Positions 46,306 through 56,621 of a DNA stretch of 64,000 bases are shown in pieces. Below the pieces are notes generated by a model. It was not told the DNA's origin and searched no databases. It saw only the letters and a program-made list of their open reading frames with translations. Source of the DNA: AP-15 sp035503615 (GTDB taxonomy: Bacteria > Pseudomonadota > Alphaproteobacteria > ATCC43930 > CGMCC-115725); assembly GCA_035503615.1 (NCBI GenBank), contig DATJTI010000031.1, positions 1-64,000 of the forward strand. Reading direction: 5' to 3'. Numbering within the stretch: position 1 is the first letter of the stretch; each line of letters opens with the position of its first letter. The position numbers were made by a program, and so were the translations under genes.

Positions 46306-47868
46306 ATGCAGGTGACCGAAACGAGCGCCGACGGGCTCAAGCGCGAGTTCCGGATTGTCGTCCCGGCCGACGAGCTTGAGGGCAAGGTTGTCACCCGGCT
46401 CGACGAGCTCGGCCGCACCCTGCGCCTGCCGGGCTTCCGCCCCGGCAAGGTCCCGATGCAAATCCTGCGCCGCCGCTACGGCCCTTCGGTGCTCGGCGAG
46501 GTGCTGGAAAGCACGGTGCAGGGCAGCTCGGCCGAGACCCTCCGCGAGCACAATCTGCGCCCGGCTTTGCCACCCAAGGTCGATATCGTTGCGTTCGCCG
46601 AAGGCACCGACCTCGAATACAACATGCAGGTCGAAATCCTGCCCGACATCCCCGAGCCGAGCTTCGCCGATCTCGGCATCGAGCGGCTGGTGGTCGAGGT
46701 GCCGGAAGACAGCGTCGATGCGGCGATCGCGCGGATCGCCGAGCAGCAGCGCAAATCGGAGCCGGTCGAGCGGCCGGCGGCGAGTGGCGATATCGTTGTC
46801 GTCGATCTCGACGGCCGGATCGGCGACGAGGAGATCCCCGGCGCCGGCGGCAAGGATCGCCAGATCATGCTCGGCGCGAGCGGGTTCATCCCCGGCTTCG
46901 AGGACCAGCTGGTGGGCGCTGCCGCCGGCGAGCACCGCACCGTCGAGGTCACGTTTCCGGAGGATTACGCGATCCCGACACTCGCCGGCAAGGCGGCGGT
47001 GTTCGAGGTCGATGTCAAGGAGGTGCGCGAGCGGCTGCCGGTGGCGATCGATGACGAGCTCGGCAAGGCCGTCGGGCTCGAAACCCTGGCCGAGCTGCGC
47101 GCCGAGGTACAGCAGCAGATGGAGCGCGATTTCGCCGCGACCTCCCGTCTGCGGCTCAAGCGGGCCCTGCTCGACAAGCTCGCCGAACGCTACGATTTTC
47201 CGGTCCCGGCCGGCATGGTGGAGCTCGAATTCGAGAACATCTGGGCCCAGCACCAGGCCGAGCGAAACCAGGCCGAGCAGGCGCGCCAGGCCGAAGCGGG
47301 CGAGGGTGGCGACGAGCCGTCATCACCCGATACGGCGTCTGTCGAGCCGGCGGCAGCGGCGCCTGAATTCGCTGCGTCACCCGATGCCACGGCCGCTGCC
47401 GCGGTGGGCGCTGGCGATGCCGGTGCCGCCGAGGCGGTCGCGGCCGAGCCCGGTGCGGCGGCGCAGGCCGGCGAGGCCGGTGCGGACAATCAGCCTGATG
47501 AGGCCGAAGAGCGCAGCAAGGCGGAATACCGCATGATCGCCGAGCGCCGCGTGCGCCTCGGCCTGCTGCTGGCCGAAGTCGGGCGCACCAACAACATCAC
47601 GGTCAGCCAGGAAGAGCTCAACCAGGCGATTACCCGCGAGGTCCGCCGGCATCCCGGATATGAGCGCCAAGCGCTGGATTTCTACCGCCAGAACCCGGAA
47701 GCAGTGGCCAGCCTGCGGGCGCCGATCTTCGAGGACAAGGTCGTCGATTTCATCGTCGAACTGGCAAAGGTCGAAGAGCGCCGGGTGACCCCGCAGGAAT
47801 TGCTGGCGGTGCCCGACGCCGACGACGACAATGCGGCAGCTGGCGGCGACGGGCCGGCGGCAGCCTGA
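46306..47868 (+). CDS. tig: Trigger factor, with an Ala-rich insertion
   Basis: Ribosome-associated chaperone and prolyl isomerase. The 520 residues comprise the ribosome-binding N-domain with signature GFRPGKVP (43-50), an FKBP-type domain (about 160-245, GDIVVVDLDG and FEVDVKEV), and the C-terminal helical domain. About 70 residues of Ala/Gly/Glu/Pro-rich sequence (about 330-402) interrupt the C-domain between FENIWAQ and EYRMIAERRVRLGLLL, making it longer than the usual 430-450 residues. First gene of tig-clpP-clpX-lon. Confidence 0.95.
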   Translation: MQVTETSADGLKREFRIVVPADELEGKVVTRLDELGRTLRLPGFRPGKVPMQILRRRYGPSVLGEVLESTVQGSSAETLREHNLRPALPPKVDIVAFAEGTDLEYNMQVEILPDIPEPSFADLGIERLVVEVPEDSVDAAIARIAEQQRKSEPVERPAASGDIVVVDLDGRIGDEEIPGAGGKDRQIMLGASGFIPGFEDQLVGAAAGEHRTVEVTFPEDYAIPTLAGKAAVFEVDVKEVRERLPVAIDDELGKAVGLETLAELRAEVQQQMERDFAATSRLRLKRALLDKLAERYDFPVPAGMVELEFENIWAQHQAERNQAEQARQAEAGEGGDEPSSPDTASVEPAAAAPEFAASPDATAAAAVGAGDAGAAEAVAAEPGAAAQAGEAGADNQPDEAEERSKAEYRMIAERRVRLGLLLAEVGRTNNITVSQEELNQAITREVRRHPGYERQALDFYRQNPEAVASLRAPIFEDKVVDFIVELAKVEERRVTPQELLAVPDADDDNAAAGGDGPAAA

Positions 47869-47882
47869 GGCGGGCGGTCGCA

Positions 47883-47920
47883 GCGAGGGGACGGGGCGAG
47901 AGGACGGGGCGAGGGGACGG
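47883..47920 (+). repeat. Tandem array, 13-bp unit, 3 copies
   Basis: Three units of GCGAGGGGACGGG (one with AGAGG) between the tig stop and the clpP start. Confidence 0.8.
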
Positions 47921-47974
47921 AGATAGCAGCCGACCCAACCCGTGCGCCGGGTGGTACGGCCGAGGAGAAGGCAA

Positions 47975-48610
47975 ATGTCCGACTATTTCGAGCAGTATAT
48001 GAACAATCTGGTGCCGATGGTCGTCGAGCAGACGAATCGCGGCGAGCGCGCCTATGACATCTATTCGCGGCTGTTGAAGGAGCGGATCATTTTTCTGGTC
48101 GGTCCGGTCCATGATGCGGTCGCCAGCCTGATCTGCGCGCAGCTGTTGTTCCTCGAATCGGAAAACCCGACCAAGGACATCGCCTTTTACATCAATTCGC
48201 CGGGCGGGGTGGTAACCTCCGGGCTCGCGATCTACGACACGATGCAGTACATCCGTTCGCCGGTATCGACCGTGTGCATCGGACAGGCCGCCTCGATGGG
48301 TTCGCTGCTGCTGTGCGCGGGTGCGCATGGCAAGCGGTTCTCCCTGCCGAATTCGCGGATCATGATTCACCAGCCATCGGGCGGCGCTCAGGGCCAGGCC
48401 ACCGACATCGAAATCCAGGCGCGCGAGATCCTGGCGATGCGTGCGCGGCTCAATGAAATCTACGTGCGCCATACCGGCCAGCCGCTCGAGGTCATCTCGG
48501 CCGCGGTCGAGCGCGACAAGTTTCTGTCGCCGTTCGAAGCACGGGATTTCGGCCTGGTGGACGAAGTGGTCGAGGCCCGGCCGGGCGGCTTCGAGGATCT
48601 CTCCCACTGA
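47975..48610 (+). CDS. clpP: ATP-dependent Clp protease proteolytic subunit
   Basis: Serine peptidase of 211 residues forming the tetradecameric ClpP chamber used by ClpX. The catalytic triad is Ser107 (QAASMGS), His132 (MIHQPSGG) and Asp181 (VERDKFLSP). ATG 47975 has GAGGAGAAGG at ideal spacing; an upstream frame start is rejected for that reason. Followed by clpX after 172 bp. Confidence 0.97.
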   Translation: MSDYFEQYMNNLVPMVVEQTNRGERAYDIYSRLLKERIIFLVGPVHDAVASLICAQLLFLESENPTKDIAFYINSPGGVVTSGLAIYDTMQYIRSPVSTVCIGQAASMGSLLLCAGAHGKRFSLPNSRIMIHQPSGGAQGQATDIEIQAREILAMRARLNEIYVRHTGQPLEVISAAVERDKFLSPFEARDFGLVDEVVEARPGGFEDLSH

Positions 48611-48782
48611 GGCGGCAACCTCGCGGGCACGGCAACATGATTAAGCAGTTGTTGATCCGTGGCCAGCACATATACTCGATGGTTGCGGCAGGGCCGGTTG
48701 CCCGACGCTGCCGGCTTGCGCGGTGCGCCGGGCGATCGAACTCGGGGCTGTCGACAAGCGTTCGGCCGAAGACGGAGTGGCG

Positions 48783-50048
<1,266 letters not shown>

Positions 50049-50063
50049 GGCGGGCCAGGCGTC

Positions 50064-50091
50064 GCCGGCAGCGGGTTACTTGACTGCCGGC
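50064..50091 (+). other. Hairpin between clpX and lon
   Basis: Perfect 8-bp arms GCCGGCAG and CTGCCGGC around a 12-base loop, 15 bp after the clpX stop and followed by AAAA rather than T. The loop end contains TTGACT (50080-50085), with ACCTAG a loosely fitting -10 about 18 bp later. The element could be an imperfect terminator, a lon promoter region, or both. Confidence 0.45.
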
Positions 50092-50175
50092 AAAACCGGG
50101 CCAACCTAGAGACGACATGCCTGTTCCCGGCCGCCCGGCCCTTCCCGGGACGGCCCCGAGAAAAAAAGAGGGCTC

Positions 50176-52581
50176 ATGCTAGAACACGTGCGCGGTACGC
50201 TCTATCCGGTCCTGCCCCTGCGCGACATCGTCGTGTTTCCGCACATGATCGTGCCGCTGTTCGTCGGGCGCGAGAAGTCGGTTCGGGCTCTCGAGGACGT
50301 CATGAAGGATGACAAGCAGATCCTGCTCGTCACCCAGAAAAATGCGGCGCAGGACGATCCCGGCACGGCCGACATTTATTCGGTCGGCACGATCGGCACC
50401 GTGCTGCAGCTGTTGAAGCTGCCGGACGGCACGGTCAAGGTGCTGGTCGAGGGCGGCCAGCGCGCCCGCATCACCCGCTTCGCCGACAACGAAGCCTTCT
50501 TTCAGGCCGCCGCCGATCCGGTCGCCGAGAAGACCGGGGAGCCGCAGGAGATGGCGGCGCTCGGGCGGACCGTGGTCGCCCAGTTCGAGCAGTACATCAA
50601 GCTCAACAAGAAGATCCCGCCCGAGGTCCTGGTGTCGATCAACCAGATCGACGATCAGGCCAAGCTCGCCGACACAGTGGCCTCGCACCTCAATCTGAAG
50701 ATTCCCGAAAAGCAGGAGCTGCTGGAGACCGAGGCGGTGTCCGAGCGCCTCGAAAAAGTGTTTGGCTACATGGAAGGCGAGATCGGCGTGCTGCAGGTCG
50801 AAAAACGGATCCGCAGCCGGGTCAAGCGCCAGATGGAGAAGACCCAGCGCGAATACTACCTCAACGAGCAGATGAAGGCGATTCAGAAGGAGCTCGGCGA
50901 GGGCGAGGACGGCCGCGATGAGATGGCCGAGCTCGAAGAGCGCATCAACAAGACCGCCTTCTCCAAGGAAGCCCGCGACAAGGCGACAGCGGAACTCAAA
51001 AAGCTCAAGAGCATGAGCCCGATGTCGGCCGAGGCGACGGTCGTGCGCAACTATCTCGACTGGCTCCTATCGGTGCCGTGGCACAACCGCACCAAGATCA
51101 AGCGCGACGTCAAGGCGGCGGAAAAGGTGTTGAACGCCGACCATTTCGGGCTCGAAAAGGTCAAGGAGCGGATCCTCGAATACCTCGCGGTGCAGCAGCG
51201 CATCAAGAAGATGAAAGGCCCGATCCTGTGCCTGGTCGGCGCACCCGGGGTCGGCAAGACCTCGCTCGGCAAGTCGGTGGCCCGGGCCACCGGGCGCAAT
51301 TTCGTGCGCATGTCTCTGGGTGGCGTGCGTGACGAAGCCGAGATTCGCGGCCACCGGCGCACCTATATCGGCTCGATGCCGGGCAAGGTGCTGCAGGGCA
51401 TGAAAAAAGCCAAATCGTCGAACCCGTTGTTCCTGCTTGACGAAGTCGACAAGCTCGGGGCCGATTGGCGCGGCGACCCGTCCTCGGCGCTGCTCGAAGT
51501 ACTCGATCCCGAGCAGAATGGCGCGTTCAATGATCATTATCTCGAAGTTGATTACGATCTGTCGGATGTCATGTTCGTCACCACAGCGAACACGCTGCGC
51601 ATTCCGCAGCCGCTCCTGGACCGCATGGAGATCATCCGCATCCCCGGCTACACCGAGGACGAGAAGGTCGAGATCGCGCGCCGTCACCTGATCCCCAAGC
51701 AGATGACTGCGCACGGCATCCGCAAGAGCGAGTGGAACATCAGCGAAGACGCGATTCGCGACCTGATCCGCCACTACACGCGCGAAGCCGGGGTCCGCAA
51801 CCTCGAGCGCGAGATCGCCAATCTGACCCGCAAGGCGATCAAAGACATCCTGATGAAGAAGACCGAGAAAGTGGCGGTCACCCGCCGCAATCTCGAAAAA
51901 TATGCCGGGGTCAGGCGGTTCCGCTTTGGCGAAGCTGAGAGCGAGGATCTGGTCGGGGTCACGACCGGGCTCGCCTGGACCGAGGTCGGCGGCGAGTTGC
52001 TGACGATCGAGGCGGTGACACTGCCCGGCAAGGGCCGCGTGACCGCGACCGGCAAGCTCGGCGACGTGATGAAGGAATCGGTGCAGGCAGCGGAGAGTTT
52101 CGTCAAGTCGCGTAGCCATGCCTTCGGCATCCGCCCGACCGTGTTCGACAAGCGCGACATCCATGTGCATGTGCCGGAAGGGGCGACGCCGAAGGACGGT
52201 CCGTCGGCCGGGGTGGCGATGGTGACCTCGATCGTCTCGGTGCTGACCGGGATCCCGGTCAAGAGCAGCATCGCGATGACCGGCGAGATCACGTTGCGCG
52301 GCCGTGTGCTCCCGATCGGCGGCGTCAAGGAGAAGCTGTTGGCGGCACTGCGCGGCGGGTTGAAGACCGTGCTGATCCCGCAGGACAACGAAAAAGACCT
52401 TGCCGAGATCCCGGACAACGTCAAGCGCGGCCTCAAGATCATCCCGATCCGCACCGTGGACGAATTGTTGTCACACGCGCTGGCCGGGCCGCTGACGCCG
52501 GTGGATTGGACCGATGACGGCGAGCCGGCGCCGGTCATTCCCTCGGTTGGCGAAGAGCGCCCGGGGCTGATGACCCATTAG
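50176..52581 (+). CDS. lon: Endopeptidase La (Lon protease)
   Basis: ATP-dependent protease of 801 residues degrading damaged and regulatory proteins. It has an N-terminal substrate domain (LYPVLPLRDIVVFPHM), an AAA+ module with Walker A GAPGVGKT at 355-362, and a C-terminal protease domain with catalytic Ser677 (DGPSAGVAM) and Lys718 (GGVKEK). ATG 50176 is preceded by AAAAAAAGAGGG. Followed by hupB with its own promoter. Confidence 0.97.
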   Translation: MLEHVRGTLYPVLPLRDIVVFPHMIVPLFVGREKSVRALEDVMKDDKQILLVTQKNAAQDDPGTADIYSVGTIGTVLQLLKLPDGTVKVLVEGGQRARITRFADNEAFFQAAADPVAEKTGEPQEMAALGRTVVAQFEQYIKLNKKIPPEVLVSINQIDDQAKLADTVASHLNLKIPEKQELLETEAVSERLEKVFGYMEGEIGVLQVEKRIRSRVKRQMEKTQREYYLNEQMKAIQKELGEGEDGRDEMAELEERINKTAFSKEARDKATAELKKLKSMSPMSAEATVVRNYLDWLLSVPWHNRTKIKRDVKAAEKVLNADHFGLEKVKERILEYLAVQQRIKKMKGPILCLVGAPGVGKTSLGKSVARATGRNFVRMSLGGVRDEAEIRGHRRTYIGSMPGKVLQGMKKAKSSNPLFLLDEVDKLGADWRGDPSSALLEVLDPEQNGAFNDHYLEVDYDLSDVMFVTTANTLRIPQPLLDRMEIIRIPGYTEDEKVEIARRHLIPKQMTAHGIRKSEWNISEDAIRDLIRHYTREAGVRNLEREIANLTRKAIKDILMKKTEKVAVTRRNLEKYAGVRRFRFGEAESEDLVGVTTGLAWTEVGGELLTIEAVTLPGKGRVTATGKLGDVMKESVQAAESFVKSRSHAFGIRPTVFDKRDIHVHVPEGATPKDGPSAGVAMVTSIVSVLTGIPVKSSIAMTGEITLRGRVLPIGGVKEKLLAALRGGLKTVLIPQDNEKDLAEIPDNVKRGLKIIPIRTVDELLSHALAGPLTPVDWTDDGEPAPVIPSVGEERPGLMTH

Positions 52582-52614
52582 GTCATTGTAGCCGGGCCCA
52601 AGACGGAGCAACCA

Positions 52615-52660
52615 CAGCATCGAGAACGTATTGTAATGCTTAACAAACGTCTCGATGCTG
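52615..52660. repeat. Long inverted repeat between lon and hupB
   Basis: CAGCATCGAGA-ACGT on the left and ACGT-CTCGATGCTG on the right form 14 paired bases with one bulged A, around a 17-base AT-rich loop. It lies 15 bp upstream of the hupB -35. It could be a lon transcript end or an operator; there is no T-run. A shorter hairpin, ATGACC-CATTA-GGTCAT (52570-52586), overlaps the lon stop codon. Confidence 0.75.
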
Positions 52661-52674
52661 GTCCGCACGGGCGA

Positions 52675-52703
52675 TTGACCGCGGGTCCCTTGCGCTCTAA
52701 ACT
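52675..52703 (+). promoter_or_regulatory. Sigma-70-type promoter of hupB
   Basis: TTGACC (52675-52680), 17-bp spacer, TAAACT (52698-52703), 55 bp before the hupB start. Both hexamers match the consensus at four or more positions and the spacing is ideal. Confidence 0.75.
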
Positions 52704-52757
52704 TCTCGGCGAAAGAGTCCAGCCAACGATCTCGCACTCTCGTCAGGGGGGCAGCCC

Positions 52758-53030
52758 GTGAACAGGAACGAACTCGTCGATGCCGTAGCCAGCAAATCGG
52801 AATTGAGGAAGTCGGAGGCAAGCCGGGCCGTCGACGCGGTGTTTGATGCTATCACCGCGGCGCTCAAAGGTGGGGAAGAGGTACGGCTTGTCGGCTTCGG
52901 CACATTTTCGGTAGCCGCCCGAGCGGCTTCCGAGGGGCGCAATCCGCGCACCGGGGAGAAGATCAAGATTGCCGCATCGAAGCAGCCAAAATTCAAGGCC
53001 GGCAAGGGGTTGCGCGATTCGCTGAACTGA
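52758..53030 (+). CDS. hupB: HU family DNA-binding protein
   Basis: A 90-residue nucleoid protein that bends and compacts DNA as a dimer. It shows MNRNELVDAVA, VGFGTFSVAARAASEGRNPR and TGEKIKIAASKQPKFKAGKG: the GRNP-T/R-x-E-x-I arm that inserts Pro in the minor groove is intact. The start is GTG at 52758, with CAGGGGGGC upstream. It follows lon as in many Proteobacteria. Confidence 0.96.
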   Translation: MNRNELVDAVASKSELRKSEASRAVDAVFDAITAALKGGEEVRLVGFGTFSVAARAASEGRNPRTGEKIKIAASKQPKFKAGKGLRDSLN

Positions 53031-53177
53031 GCGCGGACAGCCGCCAGAGCGCGGCCCGGAAGATCCAGGGCATGGACAACCGGCGCGAAAGATGCGGCAC
53101 CGTCCCGAGCCGATAAGGCGTCCCGCAGAAGCCGGCGCCTGAGAGGCTCGCCGCAACACATCGGCGGATGACGCGAT

Positions 53178-53253
53178 GGGCGATTAGCTCAGCTGGCAGA
53201 GCATCTCGTTTACACCGAGGGGGTCGGGGGTTCGAATCCCTCATCGCCCACCA
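53178..53253 (+). tRNA. tRNA-Val (TAC anticodon)
   Basis: 76 nt: acceptor GGGCGAT with ATCGCCC, D-arm TAGCTCAGCTGGCAGAGC, anticodon loop TTTACAC (anticodon TAC), T-arm GGGTTCGAATCCC, discriminator A, encoded CCA. Confidence 0.97.
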
Positions 53254-53311
53254 GACACACGCTGGCGACGCCGTACCGATCGGTCCCGTCGTCACCGCGA
53301 TGGCCGGTCCG

Positions 53312-53359
53312 CCTCGCCATGGTGCCCGCCTCGCCTTGGTGCCTACCTCGCCATGGCCG
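53312..53359 (+). repeat. Tandem array, 17-bp unit, about 3 copies
   Basis: Units CCTCGCCATGGTGCCCG, CCTCGCCTTGGTGCCTA and a truncated CCTCGCCATGGCCG. Each holds CCATGG or CCTTGG in the middle. Confidence 0.8.
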
Positions 53360-53393
53360 CACGATGTTGCCTCGACGCACGATGTTGCTTCGA
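53358..53393 (+). repeat. Tandem duplication, 18-bp unit, 2 copies
   Basis: CGCACGATGTTGCCTCGA and CGCACGATGTTGCTTCGA, directly abutting the preceding array; one base differs. Confidence 0.85.
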
Positions 53394-53546
53394 TGAGACG
53401 CCGGGGATCGGCAGCCGGTGCCTGCTGTCGGTATTCTTGCGGCTGCCACCCACCGCACTGCACTCACCACGGCAAAGGATCTCGCGCGAGGCTCGCCTGG
53501 GGCAGGTGCAACGGCTCGCTTGCTCGCCGCCCGAAACCCACGCGGC

Positions 53547-53575
53547 TTGACACCCTTGCGGGGGAGGGCTAAGGC
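53547..53575 (+). promoter_or_regulatory. Sigma-70-type promoter of tRNA-Asp
   Basis: A perfect TTGACA (53547-53552), 17-bp spacer, and TAAGGC (53570-53575), 46 bp upstream of the tRNA 5' end. Confidence 0.7.
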
Positions 53576-53621
53576 TGAGCGCCCCAACGGTACGGGATAT
53601 ATCCGCCTGGTCGAGGGCCGA

Positions 53622-53698
<77 letters not shown>

Positions 53699-53846
53699 TC
53701 GACCGTAGGCCGTGCCGGCGGCGGTCGCGGCGATCCCGCACTGATGTTCCCGAAGGAGGATCGGACCGATACCGAGTGGATCAGGTCGCCGGCTGGCCGC
53801 CTTTGCACATGAGGAGCCGTTGGCTGGCGCCGATCGGAGTTGAACG

Positions 53847-54212
53847 ATGGACCGCCTGCTGCACGAATATTTCCCGATCCTGATCTTCCTGATCATCGCC
53901 GGCGCGATCGCGGTGGCGATGGTGGCGGGTTCGTTCGTGGTCGCCCGACAGCGGCCGGACAGCGAAAAGCTGTCGCCCTACGAATGCGGCTTCGAGCCGT
54001 TCGAGGATGCCCGGATCCGCTTTGACGTGCGCTATTACCTCGTCGCCATCCTGTTCATCATCTTTGATCTCGAGGTCGCCTTCCTGTTTCCGTGGGCGGT
54101 GGCGCTCGGCGATGTCGGGCTGTTCGGCTTCTGGTCGATGCTGGTTTTCCTCGGGGTGCTGACCGTCGGGTTCATCTACGAGTGGCGCAAGGGAGCGCTC
54201 GAATGGGAATGA
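53847..54212 (+). CDS. nuoA: NADH-quinone oxidoreductase subunit A
   Basis: A 121-residue membrane subunit of complex I with three hydrophobic helices and the conserved YECGFEPF loop carrying the Cys next to the quinone-site entrance, followed by RFDVRYYLVAILFIIFDLE in part. CGGAGTTGAACG precedes the ATG. First gene of a nuoA-L operon; its 3' end overlaps nuoB. Confidence 0.97.
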   Translation: MDRLLHEYFPILIFLIIAGAIAVAMVAGSFVVARQRPDSEKLSPYECGFEPFEDARIRFDVRYYLVAILFIIFDLEVAFLFPWAVALGDVGLFGFWSMLVFLGVLTVGFIYEWRKGALEWE

Positions 54213-54760
54213 GCGACGCACCACGATCGGCCGCGCCCACGGGTCCGGTGTCCGTCGCCGGCCAGCCGAGCCTGCTGTTGCGGGCGGCGACCGACGATCT
54301 TCAGGACAAGGGGTTTGTGACCGCCCGCCTCGATGCGCTGCTCAATTGGGCGCGCAGCGGATCGTTGTGGCCGATGACGTTCGGCCTCGCCTGTTGTGCC
54401 GTCGAGATGATGCACACCGGTGCCAGTCGCTACGACCTCGACCGCTTTGGTGTGGTGTTTCGGGCGAGCCCGCGACAGTCGGACGTGATGATCGTCGCCG
54501 GCACATTGTGCAACAAGATGGCGCCGGCCTTGCGCAAGGTCTACGACCAGATGGCCGAGCCGCGCTGGGTGATCTCGATGGGCTCCTGCGCCAATGGCGG
54601 CGGCTATTACCACTATTCCTACTCGGTGGTGCGCGGCTGCGACCGGATCGTCCCGGTCGATGTCTATGTGCCGGGCTGTCCGCCGACGGCGGAGGCATTG
54701 CTTTACGGCGTGCTGCTGCTGCAGAAGAAAATCAGGCGCACCAACAATTTCACCCGCTGA
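54203..54760 (+). CDS. nuoB: NADH-quinone oxidoreductase subunit B
   Basis: Peripheral-arm subunit holding cluster N2, the last electron carrier before quinone. It has 185 residues. The cluster ligands are the tandem Cys in GLACCAVEMMH, the Cys in GSCANGGG and the Cys in VPGCPPT. Two ATGs six bases apart are possible (54203, 54209); AGGGAG is best spaced for the first. The stop overlaps nuoC. Confidence 0.97.
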   Translation: MGMSDAPRSAAPTGPVSVAGQPSLLLRAATDDLQDKGFVTARLDALLNWARSGSLWPMTFGLACCAVEMMHTGASRYDLDRFGVVFRASPRQSDVMIVAGTLCNKMAPALRKVYDQMAEPRWVISMGSCANGGGYYHYSYSVVRGCDRIVPVDVYVPGCPPTAEALLYGVLLLQKKIRRTNNFTR

Positions 54761-55398
54761 TGCCGGCGATGGAGGACCGACTGAACGCGCTCGCCGAGCA
54801 CCTCGCGGCGACCCTGCCTGACGCGATCGGCGAACGCCGGATCCGCCACGGCGAGTTGTGTGTGAATGTCGAGCGCACTGCGCTGGCGCAGGTGCTCCGG
54901 TTTCTGCGCGACGACGCCAAGTGCCGCTTCACCGTATTATGCGACATTTGCGGAGTCGATTTCCCCGACCGCCCGATGCGTTTCGAGGTCGTCTATAATC
55001 TGCTGAGCATGAGCCTCAACCAACGGATTCGCGTCAAGGTCGTGACCGATGAAAACGCGCCGGTGCCGTCGGCCACGACGCTTTTCAGCAGCGCTGGATG
55101 GTGGGAGCGCGAGGCCTGGGACCTCTACGGGATCCTGTTTGCCGACAATCCCGATCTGCGCCGAATCCTGACGGATTACGGGTTTGATGGGCACCCGCTG
55201 CGCAAGGATTTCCCGCTGACCGGCTATGTCGAACTGCGCTACGACGAAGAGCAGAAGCGGGTCGTCTACGAGCCGGTGCGGTTGCAGCAGGAGTTTCGCA
55301 GCTTCGATTTTCTGTCGCCCTGGGAGGGGATGGACAAGATCCTCCCGGGAGACGAGAAAGCCGGTGGTACGGCGGCGCCGGATGGGGGAAACGGGTGA
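54760..55398 (+). CDS. nuoC: NADH-quinone oxidoreductase subunit C
   Basis: A 212-residue peripheral-arm subunit (30-kDa family), separate from NuoD as in alphaproteobacteria. Family blocks are FTVLCDICGVDFPDR, WWEREAWDLYGILFADNPDL in part, and GHPLRKDFPLTGYVE. The ATG overlaps the nuoB stop; a second ATG lies three codons in. Confidence 0.96.
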   Translation: MPAMEDRLNALAEHLAATLPDAIGERRIRHGELCVNVERTALAQVLRFLRDDAKCRFTVLCDICGVDFPDRPMRFEVVYNLLSMSLNQRIRVKVVTDENAPVPSATTLFSSAGWWEREAWDLYGILFADNPDLRRILTDYGFDGHPLRKDFPLTGYVELRYDEEQKRVVYEPVRLQQEFRSFDFLSPWEGMDKILPGDEKAGGTAAPDGGNG

Positions 55399-56621
55399 GC
55401 GAACCGCGCCCCCGCTCCGCGCCCAGCTCCGGAAGCGAGCTCGAAGGCCCGCCGCGGATCAAGAATTTCATGATGAATTTCGGGCCGCAGCATCCGGCGG
55501 CGCATGGCGTCATGCGGCTCGTCCTCGAAATGGACGGAGAGATCATCGAGCGCGCCGACCCGCATATCGGCCTGTTGCACCGCGGCACCGAAAAGCTGAT
55601 CGAATACAAGACCTATCTGCAGGCGATTCCGTATTTCGACCGGCTCGACTACGTGTCGCCGATGTGCCAGGAGCACGCTTTCGCGCTCGCCGTCGAAAAG
55701 CTGATGGGGATCACCCCGCCGCCGCGCGCCCAGTATATCCGCGTGCTGTTCGCGGAGATCACGCGCATCCTCAACCACCTCTTATGCATCTGCGCGTTCG
55801 GCCTCGATGTCGGCGCGATCACCCCGTTCCTGTGGGGGTTCGAGGAGCGCGAGCGGCTGATGGAGTTCTACGAACGCGCCTCGGGTGCGCGCATGCACGC
55901 CAACTATTTCCGCCCCGGCGGCGTCCATCTCGACCTGCCGGCCGGCCTCACTGACGACATCCTTGCCTTCTGCGCCACCTTCCCGAAGACGATCGACGAC
56001 ATCGAGCGGATCCTGACCGAAAATCGGATCTTCAAGGAACGCACCGTCGATATCGGCGTGGCGAGCGCCGAGCAGGCGGCCGATTGGGGCTTTTCCGGCC
56101 CGATGCTGCGCGGCTCCGGAATCGCCTGGGATTTGCGCCGGGCGCAGCCCTATGACGTCTACGACCAGATCGAATTCGATGTGCCGATCGGCAGGAATGG
56201 CGATTCCTACGATCGTTATCTGGTGCGGATCGAGGAGATGCGGCAATCGGTCAGGATCATCGAGCAGGCAGTGGCGCAGCTGCCGCCGGGGCCGGTCAAG
56301 GTCAACGACCGCAAGATCGCCCCGCCGCCGCGGGCCGAGATGAAGACTTCGATGGAAGCGCTGATCCATTTCTTCAAGCTCTATACCGAGGGCTACCACG
56401 TACCGGCCGGCGAGACCTATACGGCGGTCGAGGCGCCAAAGGGCGAGTTCGGGGTCTATCTTGTCGCCGACGGCACGAACCGGCCCTATCGCTGCAAGAT
56501 TCGGGCGCCGGGCTTCGCTTTTTTGCAGGCGGCCGACTTCATGTGCCGTGGCCACATGCTGGCCGATGTCGTTGCGATCATTGGTTCGATGGACATCGTC
56601 TTCGGTGAGATCGACCGATGA
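55395..56621 (+). CDS. nuoD: NADH-quinone oxidoreductase subunit D
   Basis: A 408-residue subunit forming the quinone-binding pocket with NuoB. FGPQHPAAHG near residue 30 carries the quinone-contacting His, followed by IGLLHRGTEKL and the hydrogenase-like core. The GTG start overlaps the nuoC stop (GTGA). It has a short Pro/Ser-rich N-terminus. Confidence 0.97.
   Translation: MSEPRPRSAPSSGSELEGPPRIKNFMMNFGPQHPAAHGVMRLVLEMDGEIIERADPHIGLLHRGTEKLIEYKTYLQAIPYFDRLDYVSPMCQEHAFALAVEKLMGITPPPRAQYIRVLFAEITRILNHLLCICAFGLDVGAITPFLWGFEERERLMEFYERASGARMHANYFRPGGVHLDLPAGLTDDILAFCATFPKTIDDIERILTENRIFKERTVDIGVASAEQAADWGFSGPMLRGSGIAWDLRRAQPYDVYDQIEFDVPIGRNGDSYDRYLVRIEEMRQSVRIIEQAVAQLPPGPVKVNDRKIAPPPRAEMKTSMEALIHFFKLYTEGYHVPAGETYTAVEAPKGEFGVYLVADGTNRPYRCKIRAPGFAFLQAADFMCRGHMLADVVAIIGSMDIVFGEIDR

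Larger units (their letters stand above)
53254..53621. other. Spacer between tRNA-Val and tRNA-Asp, with two tandem arrays, no gene seen
   Basis: 368 bp holding the arrays at 53312-53359 and 53358-53393 and the tRNA-Asp promoter. Open frames cross it on both strands, but none has a convincing start site or family pattern. Confidence 0.7.
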
